From Streptomyces paludis (GTDB lineage Bacteria; Actinomycetota; Actinomycetes; Streptomycetales; Streptomycetaceae), in NCBI RefSeq assembly GCF_003344965.1, contig NZ_CP031194.1:8390853-8454852 (forward strand): a stretch of DNA of 64,000 nt, written 5' to 3'. The position numbers were made by a program, and so were the translations under genes. The notes below the pieces were generated by a model. The model had not been told where the DNA came from. It made no database searches and worked only from the letters and a program-made list of their open reading frames with translations. Shown here one piece after another: positions 9,458 through 17,640 of the stretch. Numbering within the stretch: position 1 is the stretch's first letter; every line of letters begins with the position of its first letter.

Positions 9458-9829
9458 ATGTACGTCACCGCCATCGTCCTGAGCGCACTGCTGGCCCTCG
9501 CCGCGGCCGGCGCGGGCGTTCCGAAGCTGCTGGACAAGGGCACCGTCCCGGGAGTGCTGCGTGACCATCTGAAGGTGGGCGCCGCTCTGGTGCGCCTCAT
9601 CGGTCTGGCCGAGGTGGCCGCCGCCGTCGGCCTGGTCGGCGGCATCTTCTGGCAGCCGCTCGGCATCGCCGCCGCGGCCGGGCTGGCCGGCCTCTTCGCC
9701 GGCGCGGTGATCTACCACCGGCGTGCCGGGGACTACGCGGACGCCGAGGCCCGCGGTGGCGCGATGGGGCCGGTTGTCCTGGGGCTCGTGTCGGTGGCCG
9801 TGGGTGTCACACTCGCCCTGTCCCTGTGA
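9458..9829 (+). CDS. DoxX-like small membrane protein
   Basis: A 123-residue protein with four hydrophobic helices and the DoxX-family pattern (VPKLLDKG after helix 1, VRLIGLAEVAAAVGLV in helix 2). Such proteins often accompany redox enzymes and are linked to quinone or thiol stress, but their biochemical role is poorly defined. It follows the oxidoreductase by 57 bases and precedes a pirin gene, so all three probably belong to one MarR-controlled unit. Confidence 0.85.
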   Translation: MYVTAIVLSALLALAAAGAGVPKLLDKGTVPGVLRDHLKVGAALVRLIGLAEVAAAVGLVGGIFWQPLGIAAAAGLAGLFAGAVIYHRRAGDYADAEARGGAMGPVVLGLVSVAVGVTLALSL

Positions 9830-9938
9830 TGTGCGCGCCCTGACGCCGGCGGCGCCGCGACCGCGGCGGGACCGCCACCCCGAACCGCCCGATTCCCCTT
9901 CCCCTTGAGCTTCCCCTTCCCCTTTCCGGAGCGGCATC

Positions 9939-10823
9939 ATGACCACACCGTTCGCGGGTCAGCGGACCCTGACCCGCATCACCGACAAACAGCGACTGGG
10001 CCCCGACGCACAGGTCGACGACAAGGCGCTTGTCTTCGTGCCGACCGATCCGGCCCTGACCGATCCCTTCCTCGCCCTGGTGGAGGACCGGTTCTCCACG
10101 CCGGGCTTCGCATGGCACCCCCATCGGGGTCTGGAGACCGTCACCACGGTCATCGACGGCGTTCTCGAACACGGTGACAACCTGGGCCACACGGGAGCCC
10201 TGGAGGCCGGCGAAGTACAGTGGATGACCGCGGGGCGCGGCATCATCCACCGCGAACTCGCCTACCGTGACGAACGCGCGCATGTACTCCAGATGTGGCT
10301 CAACCTGCCTGCCCGGAAGAAGATGACACCGTCGCGGTACCAGGACCTCACCAAGGCGGCCATGCCGCGTGTGACAGCGCCCGGCGTACGTATCGATGTG
10401 CACGCCGGTACGGTCGACGGCGTCACCGGCGCCGCCGACACCCACCACCCGGTCCAGGGCATCGTCGCCACGCTCGACCCGGAAGCCTCCTACGACCTCC
10501 ATGTGCCCCCGGAACACCGCCTTTTCGCCCATGTGATGGACGGGCGCCTGCTTGTCGCCGGACGCGAACTGCGTGCCGGACAGACCGGCTGGTCCGACCC
10601 CGCCACCGGCCCGGCGCCCACCACGCTGCACCTCGGGGCCGTCGACCCCGGCGAGCCCGCCCGCGTCATGGTCTACAGCGGTACGCCGCTGCGCGAACCG
10701 GTCGCCGTCGGCGGCCCGTTCGTGATGAACACCAAGACCGAGATCACCCGGGCGTTCACCGACTTCCACTCCGGCGCCTTCGGCCCCGTACCCCGCACCG
10801 CCCGGCTCGCGTACGACCGGTGA
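9939..10823 (+). CDS. Pirin family protein
   Basis: A 294-residue bicupin. The metal-binding motifs of pirins are present: FAWHPHRGLETVT (two His) and GRGIIHRELAYRD (His and Glu). The C-terminal cupin contains PVAVGGPFVMNT, the conserved pirin end motif. Bacterial pirins include quercetin 2,3-dioxygenases and redox-linked regulators. Its place after a quinone reductase and DoxX protein suggests a role in flavonoid/quinone or oxidative stress, but the sequence does not settle which. Confidence 0.92.
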   Translation: MTTPFAGQRTLTRITDKQRLGPDAQVDDKALVFVPTDPALTDPFLALVEDRFSTPGFAWHPHRGLETVTTVIDGVLEHGDNLGHTGALEAGEVQWMTAGRGIIHRELAYRDERAHVLQMWLNLPARKKMTPSRYQDLTKAAMPRVTAPGVRIDVHAGTVDGVTGAADTHHPVQGIVATLDPEASYDLHVPPEHRLFAHVMDGRLLVAGRELRAGQTGWSDPATGPAPTTLHLGAVDPGEPARVMVYSGTPLREPVAVGGPFVMNTKTEITRAFTDFHSGAFGPVPRTARLAYDR

Positions 10824-11124
10824 CGGCCGCGCCCGGCACACTGGCCTCCGCGCCCTTGGCTCGGCCGGATCCACGGTGTTACCCGGCGTGGCTCTCGCAC
10901 CACTCGCCGATGGCGCGGCCGATACGGCCCGGCCGCGTGCTCGCCGGGCATCGACCACACCCGTTGTCCCTCAGGAGTGGCCCGGCGGTGAGCTGTCCTG
11001 CCGATCACTGATCACTGTCCGTCTATTGGACGGAACGACGGTCCCGTCGCACGGTGGAAGCAACTGGTCGGCTGCCGGAAGAGCACGAGCCCTCCCGGTT
11101 CGCCCAGGTGAAAGGGAGCGCTTC
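10824..11124 (+). other. Intergenic region upstream of DUF1275 gene
   Basis: No gene supported. A small hairpin TCCGTC-tattg-GACGGA lies at 11018-11034, about 90 bases before the next start, and could be an operator. AAAGGGAG at 11111-11118 is the ribosome-binding site of the next gene. Confidence 0.4.
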
Positions 11125-11862
11125 ATGGCGGGCGTGCTGCACGACGCGTGGACCACAGTCGTCCCCGACCCGACGGACCGGCACGGACCGCTCCCGCCGC
11201 TGATGCTCGCCCTGACTGTGGTGACCGGTCTCGTCGACGCCTTCAGCTATCTCGCCCTCGGCCATGTCTTCGTTGCCAATATGACCGGCAACGTCGTCTT
11301 CTCCGGCTTCGCGGTCGCCGGTACGCCCGGCTTCTCGCTCGCCGCCTCGCTCACGGCCCTCGCCGTGTTCGCCGTGGGTGCCCTGCTCGGCGGCCGTATC
11401 GCCCACCGTACGCAGGCCCACCGCGGACGGATGCTTCACCGGGCCCTTGTCCTGGAGACCGTGCTGGTCCTTGCCGCCTATGTCATCGCCCAGGCCGCCA
11501 CCGCCCCGTACACCGGCGCCGTCCTGTACGGGCTGATCACGCTGCTGGGACTCGCCATGGGCGTGCAGAACGCCGCCGCCCGCGAGCTTGCCGTACCCGA
11601 CCTGACCACGACCGTACTGACACTCACCCTCACCGGCGTCGCTTCGGACAGCCGCGCGGCCGGGGGAGCGGGAGGCGGCAGGGCCGGCCGGCGCCTGCTT
11701 TCCGCGGGGGCCATGTGCGCCGGAGCCATCGGCGGCGCTGTCGCGGTCCTGCACGGTGGTCCCGCCCTGCCGCTGCTGTTCGCGTCGCTGCTGCTGGCCG
11801 CCGCCACCGCCGCCACGTTCGCGCCCGCACGCTCCGACGCCCCCTGGACCAAACCCCTGTGA
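11125..11862 (+). CDS. DUF1275 (YoaK-like) membrane protein
   Basis: A 245-residue membrane protein with six hydrophobic segments and the family hallmark GLVDAFSYLALGHVFVANMT followed by GNVVF. A second conserved patch, GLAMGVQNAAARELAVPDLT, lies near residue 145. Function of the family is unknown; small-molecule transport is often assumed. The ATG at 11125 has a good AAAGGGAG site and the conserved sequence begins about 30 residues later. Its transcript probably ends at the strong hairpin at 11885-11915. Confidence 0.88.
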   Translation: MAGVLHDAWTTVVPDPTDRHGPLPPLMLALTVVTGLVDAFSYLALGHVFVANMTGNVVFSGFAVAGTPGFSLAASLTALAVFAVGALLGGRIAHRTQAHRGRMLHRALVLETVLVLAAYVIAQAATAPYTGAVLYGLITLLGLAMGVQNAAARELAVPDLTTTVLTLTLTGVASDSRAAGGAGGGRAGRRLLSAGAMCAGAIGGAVAVLHGGPALPLLFASLLLAAATAATFAPARSDAPWTKPL

Positions 11863-11884
11863 CCCGACCGGGCCATCACCGGGA

Positions 11885-11915
11885 CAGGGCGGCCGGTCCT
11901 CACCCGGCCGCCCTG
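11885..11915. terminator. Strong hairpin between DUF1275 and HxlR genes
   Basis: Perfect 12-bp arms CAGGGCGGCCGG/CCGGCCGCCCTG enclose a 7-base loop. It lies between convergent stop codons and is the likely bidirectional terminator. Confidence 0.75.
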
Positions 11916-11949
11916 CGCACTGCACGAGACAAGGAGGAGGTGACGCGAC

Positions 11950-12312
11950 TCAACGTCCGTCAGCGGTGATGCCCCAGCGGGATCCCCAGGGGACCAGGGG
12001 GATGAGCACCCGTACCAGTTCGCTACCGCTCTGACTCAGCGTGTATCTGATCTGTACGGGATGTGATGCGATGACTTCCCGGACCACCAGGGCATGGCCT
12101 TCGAGCAGCCGCAGGCGGGCGGCGAGCAGGCGCGCCGAGATGCCGTCGACCTCCGCCCGGATCTCGGTGAATCGCGTGGCGCCCCGGCCGAGCGCGAGCA
12201 GGATCGCACCGTTCCACTTCCCGCCCACCAGCTCGACCGCGTTCTGAAACATCGCGCACTCGGCCTCGGTGATCTGAAGCCGGCCGTGCTGCGTCTCGCT
12301 GGTGGCGTCCAT
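11950..12312 (-). CDS. HxlR-family transcriptional regulator
   Basis: A 120-residue winged-helix regulator. The family pattern is clear: an early Cys (ECAMFQNAVEL), then LVGGKWNGAILLALGRGATR, the recognition part GISARLLAARLRLLEGHALV and the wing with VQIRYTLSQSG. In HypR- and YodB-like relatives the N-terminal Cys senses electrophiles or disulfide stress. It is divergent from an FMN-dependent azoreductase gene, the same arrangement as YodB with AzoR1 in Bacillus, so it probably represses that gene. Confidence 0.9.
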   Translation of the reverse strand: MDATSETQHGRLQITEAECAMFQNAVELVGGKWNGAILLALGRGATRFTEIRAEVDGISARLLAARLRLLEGHALVVREVIASHPVQIRYTLSQSGSELVRVLIPLVPWGSRWGITADGR

Positions 12313-12336
12313 GGTTACGAATGGTAATCAGGTTAC
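12313..12336. promoter_or_regulatory. Probable HxlR operator
   Basis: Directly upstream of the HxlR start codon, GGTTAC occurs twice 18 bp apart (12313, 12331). The second copy forms the inverted repeat GTAA-tcagg-TTAC (12324-12336). HxlR/YodB operators are typically short GTAAC-like dyads. Control of both this gene and azoR is inferred. Confidence 0.5.
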
Positions 12337-12419
12337 TGGGCACATGCCAGTCCGGACGCTCGGCCGGAGGATGGGTGACGCCCCAGCGCACTTCATCCAC
12401 TGATCGTTGAGAGAAAAAC

Positions 12420-13049
12420 ATGTCCTACTTGCTTCACCTCGACTCCACCGCCTTCGACGCCGAATCGCTCTCGCGCCAGGTCGCACGATCGTTCCGGGAC
12501 ACCTGGCAGGGCGACGTCGTGTACCGCGACCTGGCCGTCACCCCGGCACCGCACATCACCGCCGCGGGCGTATCGGCCCGGCTCGCCGATCCGTCCAAGC
12601 ACACCCCCGAAGAGGCCGCGGCCCTCCTCGTCCAGGACGAACTGATCGAGGAGTTCCTCGGCGCGAGCGCGTACCTCTTCACCGTTCCCCTGTACAACTA
12701 CACGATGCCATCGACCTTCAAGGCATGGCTTGACCAGGTCGTGGTCGTGGGCCGGGCGATCGTCCTTCCGGACGGCCCGCCGGCGGCCGGACGCCCCGCC
12801 GTCGTGGTCTCCGCCCGGGGCGGATCGTACGAACCCGGAACCCCGAACCACGGCATGGATCATCTGCTGCCCACACTCGAAACCGCCATGGGCCCGGGGA
12901 CCCTCGGCCTTGAGATCCACGCGATCAAGCCCCAGTTGACGCTGGCGCCGGTGGTTCCCGAAATGGCCTCTCTCATCGACCTCCACAAGACATCGATGAC
13001 AGAGGCTCACGCCGAAGCCCGCCGCCTGGCCGAGAAGTTCGCACTCTGA
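12420..13049 (+). CDS. azoR: FMN-dependent NADH-azoreductase
   Basis: A 209-residue flavodoxin-fold enzyme that reduces quinones and azo compounds with NADH and FMN. The family motifs are visible: an N-terminal phosphate-binding region (LHLDSTAFDAESLSRQVA), FTVPLYNYTMPSTFKAWLDQ (FMN contact) and SARGGSY. It is divergently transcribed from an HxlR regulator, a common electrophile-stress arrangement, and ends before a clear hairpin at 13056-13088. Confidence 0.92.
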   Translation: MSYLLHLDSTAFDAESLSRQVARSFRDTWQGDVVYRDLAVTPAPHITAAGVSARLADPSKHTPEEAAALLVQDELIEEFLGASAYLFTVPLYNYTMPSTFKAWLDQVVVVGRAIVLPDGPPAAGRPAVVVSARGGSYEPGTPNHGMDHLLPTLETAMGPGTLGLEIHAIKPQLTLAPVVPEMASLIDLHKTSMTEAHAEARRLAEKFAL

Positions 13050-13055
13050 GACCTC

Positions 13056-13088
13056 GGAGGCGGTCCACTGCTGCGATGGACCGCCTCC
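13056..13088. terminator. azoR terminator hairpin
   Basis: Perfect 12-bp arms GGAGGCGGTCCA/TGGACCGCCTCC around a 9-base loop start seven bases after the azoR stop codon. Confidence 0.8.
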
Positions 13089-13282
13089 AAGGCGCGTGAC
13101 GTGCGAACGCCGCCTCCCCTGTCCCCGGCCTTCGCCGGGCGAGCGTCGCTCCCGGACCGGGACAACCCGTCACGCGGCCGGGCAGTGGCAGGCGGTTTCG
13201 TTCCCGACCCCCTTCGCCGGACCCTGGCCCGCAGGGCCACCGCGACAGCCGCCCTCCACCCCTCCTGCGGTATAAACGCACC

Positions 13283-13651
13283 ATGATCCATCACGTTGTG
13301 ACCGCCACTGACTGGAATGCCCTTCCCGAGGAACCGTACGGACCTGCTTCCCTCGCGCAGGAAGGCTTCGTCCACTGTTCCCCCGATGAAGCGACCACCC
13401 TGGCCGTCGTGAACGCCTTCTACCGCGACGCGCCCAAGCCGCTCCTGGTGCTGCTCCTCGACGAGGAGCGCCTCGCCTCCCGCGTGGAGTGGGAGCAGGC
13501 GGTCCCGGTACCACCGCCCGGGGTCGACGCGGATGTCGTGTTTCCGCATGTGTTCGGCCTGATCAACCGCGATGCTGTCGCGGCTGTCATGGAAATCCAG
13601 TGGGACGGCGAGGGGCGGGCAACAGGCATGCGAGAGCGGGAACGGGGATGA
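13283..13651 (+). CDS. DUF952 family protein
   Basis: A 122-residue protein with the DUF952 pattern: an early short helix after LPEEPYGPASLAQEGFVHCS, LVLLLDEERL in the middle and FPHVFGLINRDAVAAV near the end. The family has an ADP-ribosyl-transferase-like fold by prediction and no established function. It stands alone between terminators. Confidence 0.85.
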   Translation: MIHHVVTATDWNALPEEPYGPASLAQEGFVHCSPDEATTLAVVNAFYRDAPKPLLVLLLDEERLASRVEWEQAVPVPPPGVDADVVFPHVFGLINRDAVAAVMEIQWDGEGRATGMRERERG

Positions 13652-13746
13652 CCGCTTGCGCGCTCACCGGGTGGAGGGGCATGCCAGGGGACGGGTACCG
13701 GTCGCCGGGCTGAAGCCGAAGAGCAGTTCCGGGCGGTGTGCGCGTA

Positions 13747-13962
13747 TCAGCTGTCGTCGGAGAGCAGCGCTCCCGTCATGACCGCCAGTCCGGTGACGGC
13801 CAATGACCACAGGACGTAGGCGAGTTGGCGGCGGGACGCGCCTGTTCCATGGCCTCGAATGAGCTGATGGTGCGGGATGCGTGTTACAGGGAGCGATGGT
13901 TCGAAGCGGTGCGGGCCCGTCCTGGTGTCACGATCATGATCGTCCCGCACGGCTGTTGGCAT
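13747..13962 (-). CDS. Small single-helix membrane protein (uncertain)
   Basis: A possible 71-residue protein. Its C-terminal half (YVLWSLAVTGLAVMTGALL) is a convincing transmembrane helix after a basic stretch, with good third-position GC; the N-terminal half is unremarkable and the start is uncertain. I recognise no family. The surrounding 570 bases (13652-14226) contain no other supported gene. Confidence 0.35.
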   Translation of the reverse strand: MPTAVRDDHDRDTRTGPHRFEPSLPVTRIPHHQLIRGHGTGASRRQLAYVLWSLAVTGLAVMTGALLSDDS

Positions 13963-14226
13963 GCTCGGATCGGGGCGTCAGCTGTCGTGCACCACGGCGG
14001 AAGCAGTTCGGGAGGGGGAAACCAGCCGGGCGGAACGTTGCCAGTGGGGCGGGTTCGCCCCGGTATGCACGGCGCGCTGCGTGTGAACGTGAGCGCCCCA
14101 TGGTAACTCTGCGCGCTCTACCGGTTCCCTCGGGTGACAGAAATGATGAGCACACCTCACATGAACCAGGCGGTCCCCGCCCCTGTCCCTCGGCCAGGTG
14201 GGTATCGCGGTGGAAGGAGCTCAACG

Positions 14227-14982
14227 GTGTTGCTTCTCATTTCTCCGGACAGTGTCGAGGAAGCCCTCGATTGCGCGAAGGCGGCGGAGCACCTCGACAT
14301 CGTCGACGTCAAGAAGCCCGACGAGGGATCGCTCGGGGCCAACTTTCCCTGGGTCATCAGGGAGATTCGTGACGTGGTTCCGGCGGACAAGCCGGTGTCC
14401 GCCACGGTGGGTGATGTGCCGTACAAGCCTGGCACGGTGGCGCAGGCCGCACTGGGTGCGGTGGTGTCCGGTGCCACGTACATCAAGGTCGGGCTCTACG
14501 GGTGCACGACGCCCGATCAGGGCATTGAGGTCATGCGTGCTGTCGTCCGGGCGGTGAAGGACCACCGTCCCGACGCGCTCGTCGTCGCCTCCGGTTACGC
14601 CGATGCCCACCGCATCGGCTGCGTCAACCCGCTCGCCGTGCCCGATATCGCGGCTCGCTCCGGTGCCGACGCGGCCATGCTCGACACCGCCATCAAGGAC
14701 GGGACGCGGTTGTTCGACCATGTTCCTCCGGAGGTCTGTGCCGAGTTCGTACGGCTGGCCCACGGCTCCGGTCTGCTGGCGGCGCTGGCGGGCAGTGTCA
14801 CGCAGGCCGATCTCGGTCCGCTGACTCGTATGGGTACGGACATCGTGGGCGTGCGGGGAGCGGTCTGCGAGGGCGGCGACCGTAACGCGGGCCGGATTCG
14901 GCCGCGTCTGGTGGCCGCTTTCCGGGCGGAAATGGACCGGCAGGCCCGGGAGTACGCCGTCGGCGTCCCCGCCGTGAACTGA
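14227..14982 (+). CDS. MfnB-like (5-formyl-3-furyl)methyl phosphate synthase
   Basis: A 251-residue TIM-barrel enzyme of the MfnB/DUF556 family. In methanogens it condenses two glyceraldehyde-3-phosphate molecules to 4-(hydroxymethyl)-2-furancarboxaldehyde phosphate. Catalytic-type residues are present: Asp27 and Lys29 in [15 protein letters not shown], Lys in IKVGLYG and Lys in DTAIKDG. The GTG at 14227 is chosen because GGAAGGAG precedes it by seven bases and archaeal homologues start at this point (LLLISP); an upstream ATG at 14134 would add unrelated sequence. It heads a cluster with aldehyde and alcohol dehydrogenases, so it probably makes a furan building block. Confidence 0.88.
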   Translation: MLLLISPDSVEEALDCAKAAEHLDIVDVKKPDEGSLGANFPWVIREIRDVVPADKPVSATVGDVPYKPGTVAQAALGAVVSGATYIKVGLYGCTTPDQGIEVMRAVVRAVKDHRPDALVVASGYADAHRIGCVNPLAVPDIAARSGADAAMLDTAIKDGTRLFDHVPPEVCAEFVRLAHGSGLLAALAGSVTQADLGPLTRMGTDIVGVRGAVCEGGDRNAGRIRPRLVAAFRAEMDRQAREYAVGVPAVN

Positions 14983-14990
14983 CCGCCGGC

Positions 14991-16394
14991 ATGCCGACGC
15001 CTGAGGCCGGCAGCGTCCGCGGACGCCGGGCCGTACGTTTGTCCGTTGTCGACCCGGCCACCGGGGAGACCTTTGACGAGGTTCTCGATCAGCAGCCGGG
15101 CGAGCTGGACGATGTGGTCGCCCGCGCGGAGCGTGCCTGGCGGGGCTGGCGCGCCGACCCCGTTGCCCGCACCGCCGCGTTGCGCGGTGCGGCCGACGCC
15201 GTGGAGGGGGCCGCTGACGGCCTGGCCCGGTTGCTCACCCGGGAACAGGGCAAGCCCCTGGCCGAGTCGTACGCGGAGGTGGCCCGTACCGCGGCCCGCC
15301 TGCGCTACTTCGCCGGCCTGGCCCCCCGGACCCGCCGGATCGACGACGGCCGGCCCGTGCACAGCGAGATCCGCTGGCGCAGCCTCGGTCCCGTCGCCGC
15401 GATTGTGCCGTGGAATTTTCCGCTCCAGCTCGCGGCGGCGAAGTTCGCGCCCGCGCTCGCGGCGGGCAACACCGTGGTCCTCAAACCGTCGCCGTTCACT
15501 CCGCTCGCCACCCGGCTGCTCGGCTCCGTCCTCGCCTCCGCTCTGCCGGAGGATGTACTGACCGTTGTCACCGGCCGCGAACCGCTCGGTGCCCGGCTCG
15601 TGTCCCATTCGGGGATTCGGCATGTCACTTTCACTGGTTCGGTGTCCACCGGGCGGGCCGTCGCCGGAGCGGCGGGGGTCTCGCTGGCCCGGGTCACTCT
15701 GGAGCTGGGCGGCAACGACGCCGCCATTCTGCTGGATGACGTCGACGTGGACGGGATCGCGGACCGGTTGTTCTGGGGGGCGTTCCGTAACTGCGGGCAG
15801 GTCTGTATGGCGGTCAAACGTGTTTACGTTCCGGCCCGGCTCCACGCGGAGGTCGTCGAAGCCCTCGCCCAGCGTGCGAAGACCGTCGCTGTCGGGTCCG
15901 GTCTCGACCCGGAGAGCCGGCTGGGACCGGTCAACAACGCTCCGCAGCTGGCCCGGGTCGTACAGGTTACGGAGCGGGCTCTGGCGGACGGTGCCCGGGC
16001 GGCGTCCGGCGGTCACCGGCTGGACGGGCCGGGGTACTTTTTCGCTCCTACGATTCTCACCGACGTCCCGCCCGGCAGTCCTGTGGTGGCCGATGAGCAG
16101 TTCGGGCCGGTTCTGCCGGTTCTGCCGTACGGGAGCGTCGACGAGGCCGTTGACGCGGCGAACGGTACGGGCTTCGGACTGGGCGGTTCCGTATGGGGTA
16201 CCGATCTCGACCGGGCCGGGGCGGTCGCCGACCGGCTCGAATGCGGTACGGCCTGGATCAACCACCATGCGGAACTGTCTCTCGCTCAGCCTTTCGCAGG
16301 TGTCAAGGACAGTGGTGTCGGTGTGGCGGGCGGGCCGTGGGGGTTTTACGGCAATCTCCGGCCGTTTGTCGTCCACCGTCCGCGGGAGGCGTGA
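14991..16394 (+). CDS. NAD(P)-dependent aldehyde dehydrogenase
   Basis: A 467-residue aldehyde dehydrogenase. The conserved motifs are VPWNFPLQLAAAKFAPALAA, FTGSVSTGRAV, the general base in LELGGNDA and the catalytic Cys in FRNCGQVCMAVKRVYV. It starts eight bases after the MfnB-like gene and its stop overlaps the next start (TGATG), so it is part of one transcript. In this setting the likely substrate is a furfural-type aldehyde made from the MfnB product, which it would oxidise to the furoic acid. That assignment is inferred from context. Confidence 0.9.
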   Translation: MPTPEAGSVRGRRAVRLSVVDPATGETFDEVLDQQPGELDDVVARAERAWRGWRADPVARTAALRGAADAVEGAADGLARLLTREQGKPLAESYAEVARTAARLRYFAGLAPRTRRIDDGRPVHSEIRWRSLGPVAAIVPWNFPLQLAAAKFAPALAAGNTVVLKPSPFTPLATRLLGSVLASALPEDVLTVVTGREPLGARLVSHSGIRHVTFTGSVSTGRAVAGAAGVSLARVTLELGGNDAAILLDDVDVDGIADRLFWGAFRNCGQVCMAVKRVYVPARLHAEVVEALAQRAKTVAVGSGLDPESRLGPVNNAPQLARVVQVTERALADGARAASGGHRLDGPGYFFAPTILTDVPPGSPVVADEQFGPVLPVLPYGSVDEAVDAANGTGFGLGGSVWGTDLDRAGAVADRLECGTAWINHHAELSLAQPFAGVKDSGVGVAGGPWGFYGNLRPFVVHRPREA

Positions 16395-17503
16395 TGAGGA
16401 GGTTCCGGGCGGCTGTGCTGCGTTCGTACGACGGCCCGTTCACGGTCGAGGAGGTGGCCCTGCGGACGGAGCCCGCGGCCGGCGAGATCCTGGTCGAGAT
16501 CGCGGGTTCCGGGATGTGCCGGACGGATCTGGCGGTTCGCCGGTCCGCCGGTCGCAGTCCGCTGCCGGCCGTCCTCGGTCACGAGGGCGCCGGGGTCGTG
16601 GTGTGTACGGGCGGCGGCTCTGAGGCCGCGATCAGTGTGGGTGACCACGTTGTGCTGAGTTTCGACTCCTGCGGAGGCTGCCGGAACTGCCTCGGCGCGG
16701 CTCCCGCCTACTGCGATTCCTTCGCCTCCCTCAACCTTTTCGGAGGACGTGAGGAGGAACCGCCGCGGTTCACGGATGCGGCCGGGAAGGCGCTGGCTCC
16801 GCGTTGGTTCGGCCAGTCCTCGTTCGCGGAGTACGCGCTGGTCCCTGCCCGTAACGCGGTCCGGGTCGACCCCGGGCTGCCGCTCGAACTGCTCGGGCCC
16901 CTCGGCTGCGGCTTCCTGACCGGTGCCGGAGCGGTGCTGAACACCTTCGGTGCGGGCCCCGGCGACACACTGACGGTCCTCGGCGCCGGAGCCGTGGGTT
17001 TGGCCGCGGTGATGGCGGCCACCGCAGCCGGTGTTGTGACCGTGGCCGTCGACCGGTATCCCCAACGGCTCGCTCTGGCCGAGCGGTTCGGTGCGATCCC
17101 GCTGCCCGCCGGAACGGCCGGGCTGCCCGGACGAATCCGGCGGCTGACCGATGGCGGCGCGCAGTACGCCCTGGACACCACGGCCTCGGTCCCGCTCATC
17201 AACGACGCGCTCCAGGCGCTGCGTCCCACCGGCAGTCTCGGTCTGGTGGCGCGTCTGCCCGCCGCGCTGTCGCTCGAACCGGGCACGCTCGACCGTGGCC
17301 GTAGCATCCGTCACATCTGTGAAGGGGATGCTGTGCCCGGGCTGCTGATTCCCCGGCTGACCGGGCTGTGGCGGGCCGGCCGTTTCCCCTTTGACCAGCT
17401 GGTCCGCACCTACCCGCTGAGCGGCATCAACGAGGCCGAACGCGACTGTGACGCGGGCCGTGTGGTCAAACCCGTTCTGCTCCCGGAGGGATCAAACCGA
17501 TGA
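16394..17503 (+). CDS. Zinc-dependent aryl-alcohol dehydrogenase-like enzyme
   Basis: A 369-residue MDR dehydrogenase. Zinc ligands are in place: catalytic Cys in GMCRTD, His-Glu in LGHEGAGVV, Cys in LGCGFLTGAG, and four structural cysteines in CGGCRNCLGAAPAYC. FGQSSFAEYALV and the following residues resemble benzyl/aryl-alcohol dehydrogenases, and the cofactor motif is LGAGAVGLAAV. It is coupled to the aldehyde dehydrogenase (TGATG) and probably interconverts a furan or aromatic alcohol and its aldehyde. Its stop overlaps an ATG (ATGA) that begins a tiny frame. Confidence 0.9.
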   Translation: MRRFRAAVLRSYDGPFTVEEVALRTEPAAGEILVEIAGSGMCRTDLAVRRSAGRSPLPAVLGHEGAGVVVCTGGGSEAAISVGDHVVLSFDSCGGCRNCLGAAPAYCDSFASLNLFGGREEEPPRFTDAAGKALAPRWFGQSSFAEYALVPARNAVRVDPGLPLELLGPLGCGFLTGAGAVLNTFGAGPGDTLTVLGAGAVGLAAVMAATAAGVVTVAVDRYPQRLALAERFGAIPLPAGTAGLPGRIRRLTDGGAQYALDTTASVPLINDALQALRPTGSLGLVARLPAALSLEPGTLDRGRSIRHICEGDAVPGLLIPRLTGLWRAGRFPFDQLVRTYPLSGINEAERDCDAGRVVKPVLLPEGSNR

Positions 17504-17640
17504 GCGAGGCACGCGGCACCGCGGCCGCGGTCCCGTTCCGGCAGCAGACATTTCACACTTCCCACTCGACGGAGGAAACATGGCAGGCTTGGCGCCGCAG
17601 CGGACAGACGTGGATGGCGTGGAGGGAGGTGTGGGCCTGA
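17500..17640 (+). CDS. Possible 46-residue Trp-rich peptide
   Basis: An ATG at 17500 overlaps the dehydrogenase stop (ATGA) and is preceded by GGAGGG at 17484-17489. The frame gives 46 residues beginning MSEARGTAAAVPF and ending in a Trp/Arg-rich tail with five tryptophans (ETWQAWRRSGQTWMAWREVW). Its last 61 bases overlap the start of the methyltransferase in another frame. It could be a coupling leader for the methyltransferase, a real small peptide, or chance. No known family. Confidence 0.35.
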   Translation: MSEARGTAAAVPFRQQTFHTSHSTEETWQAWRRSGQTWMAWREVWA

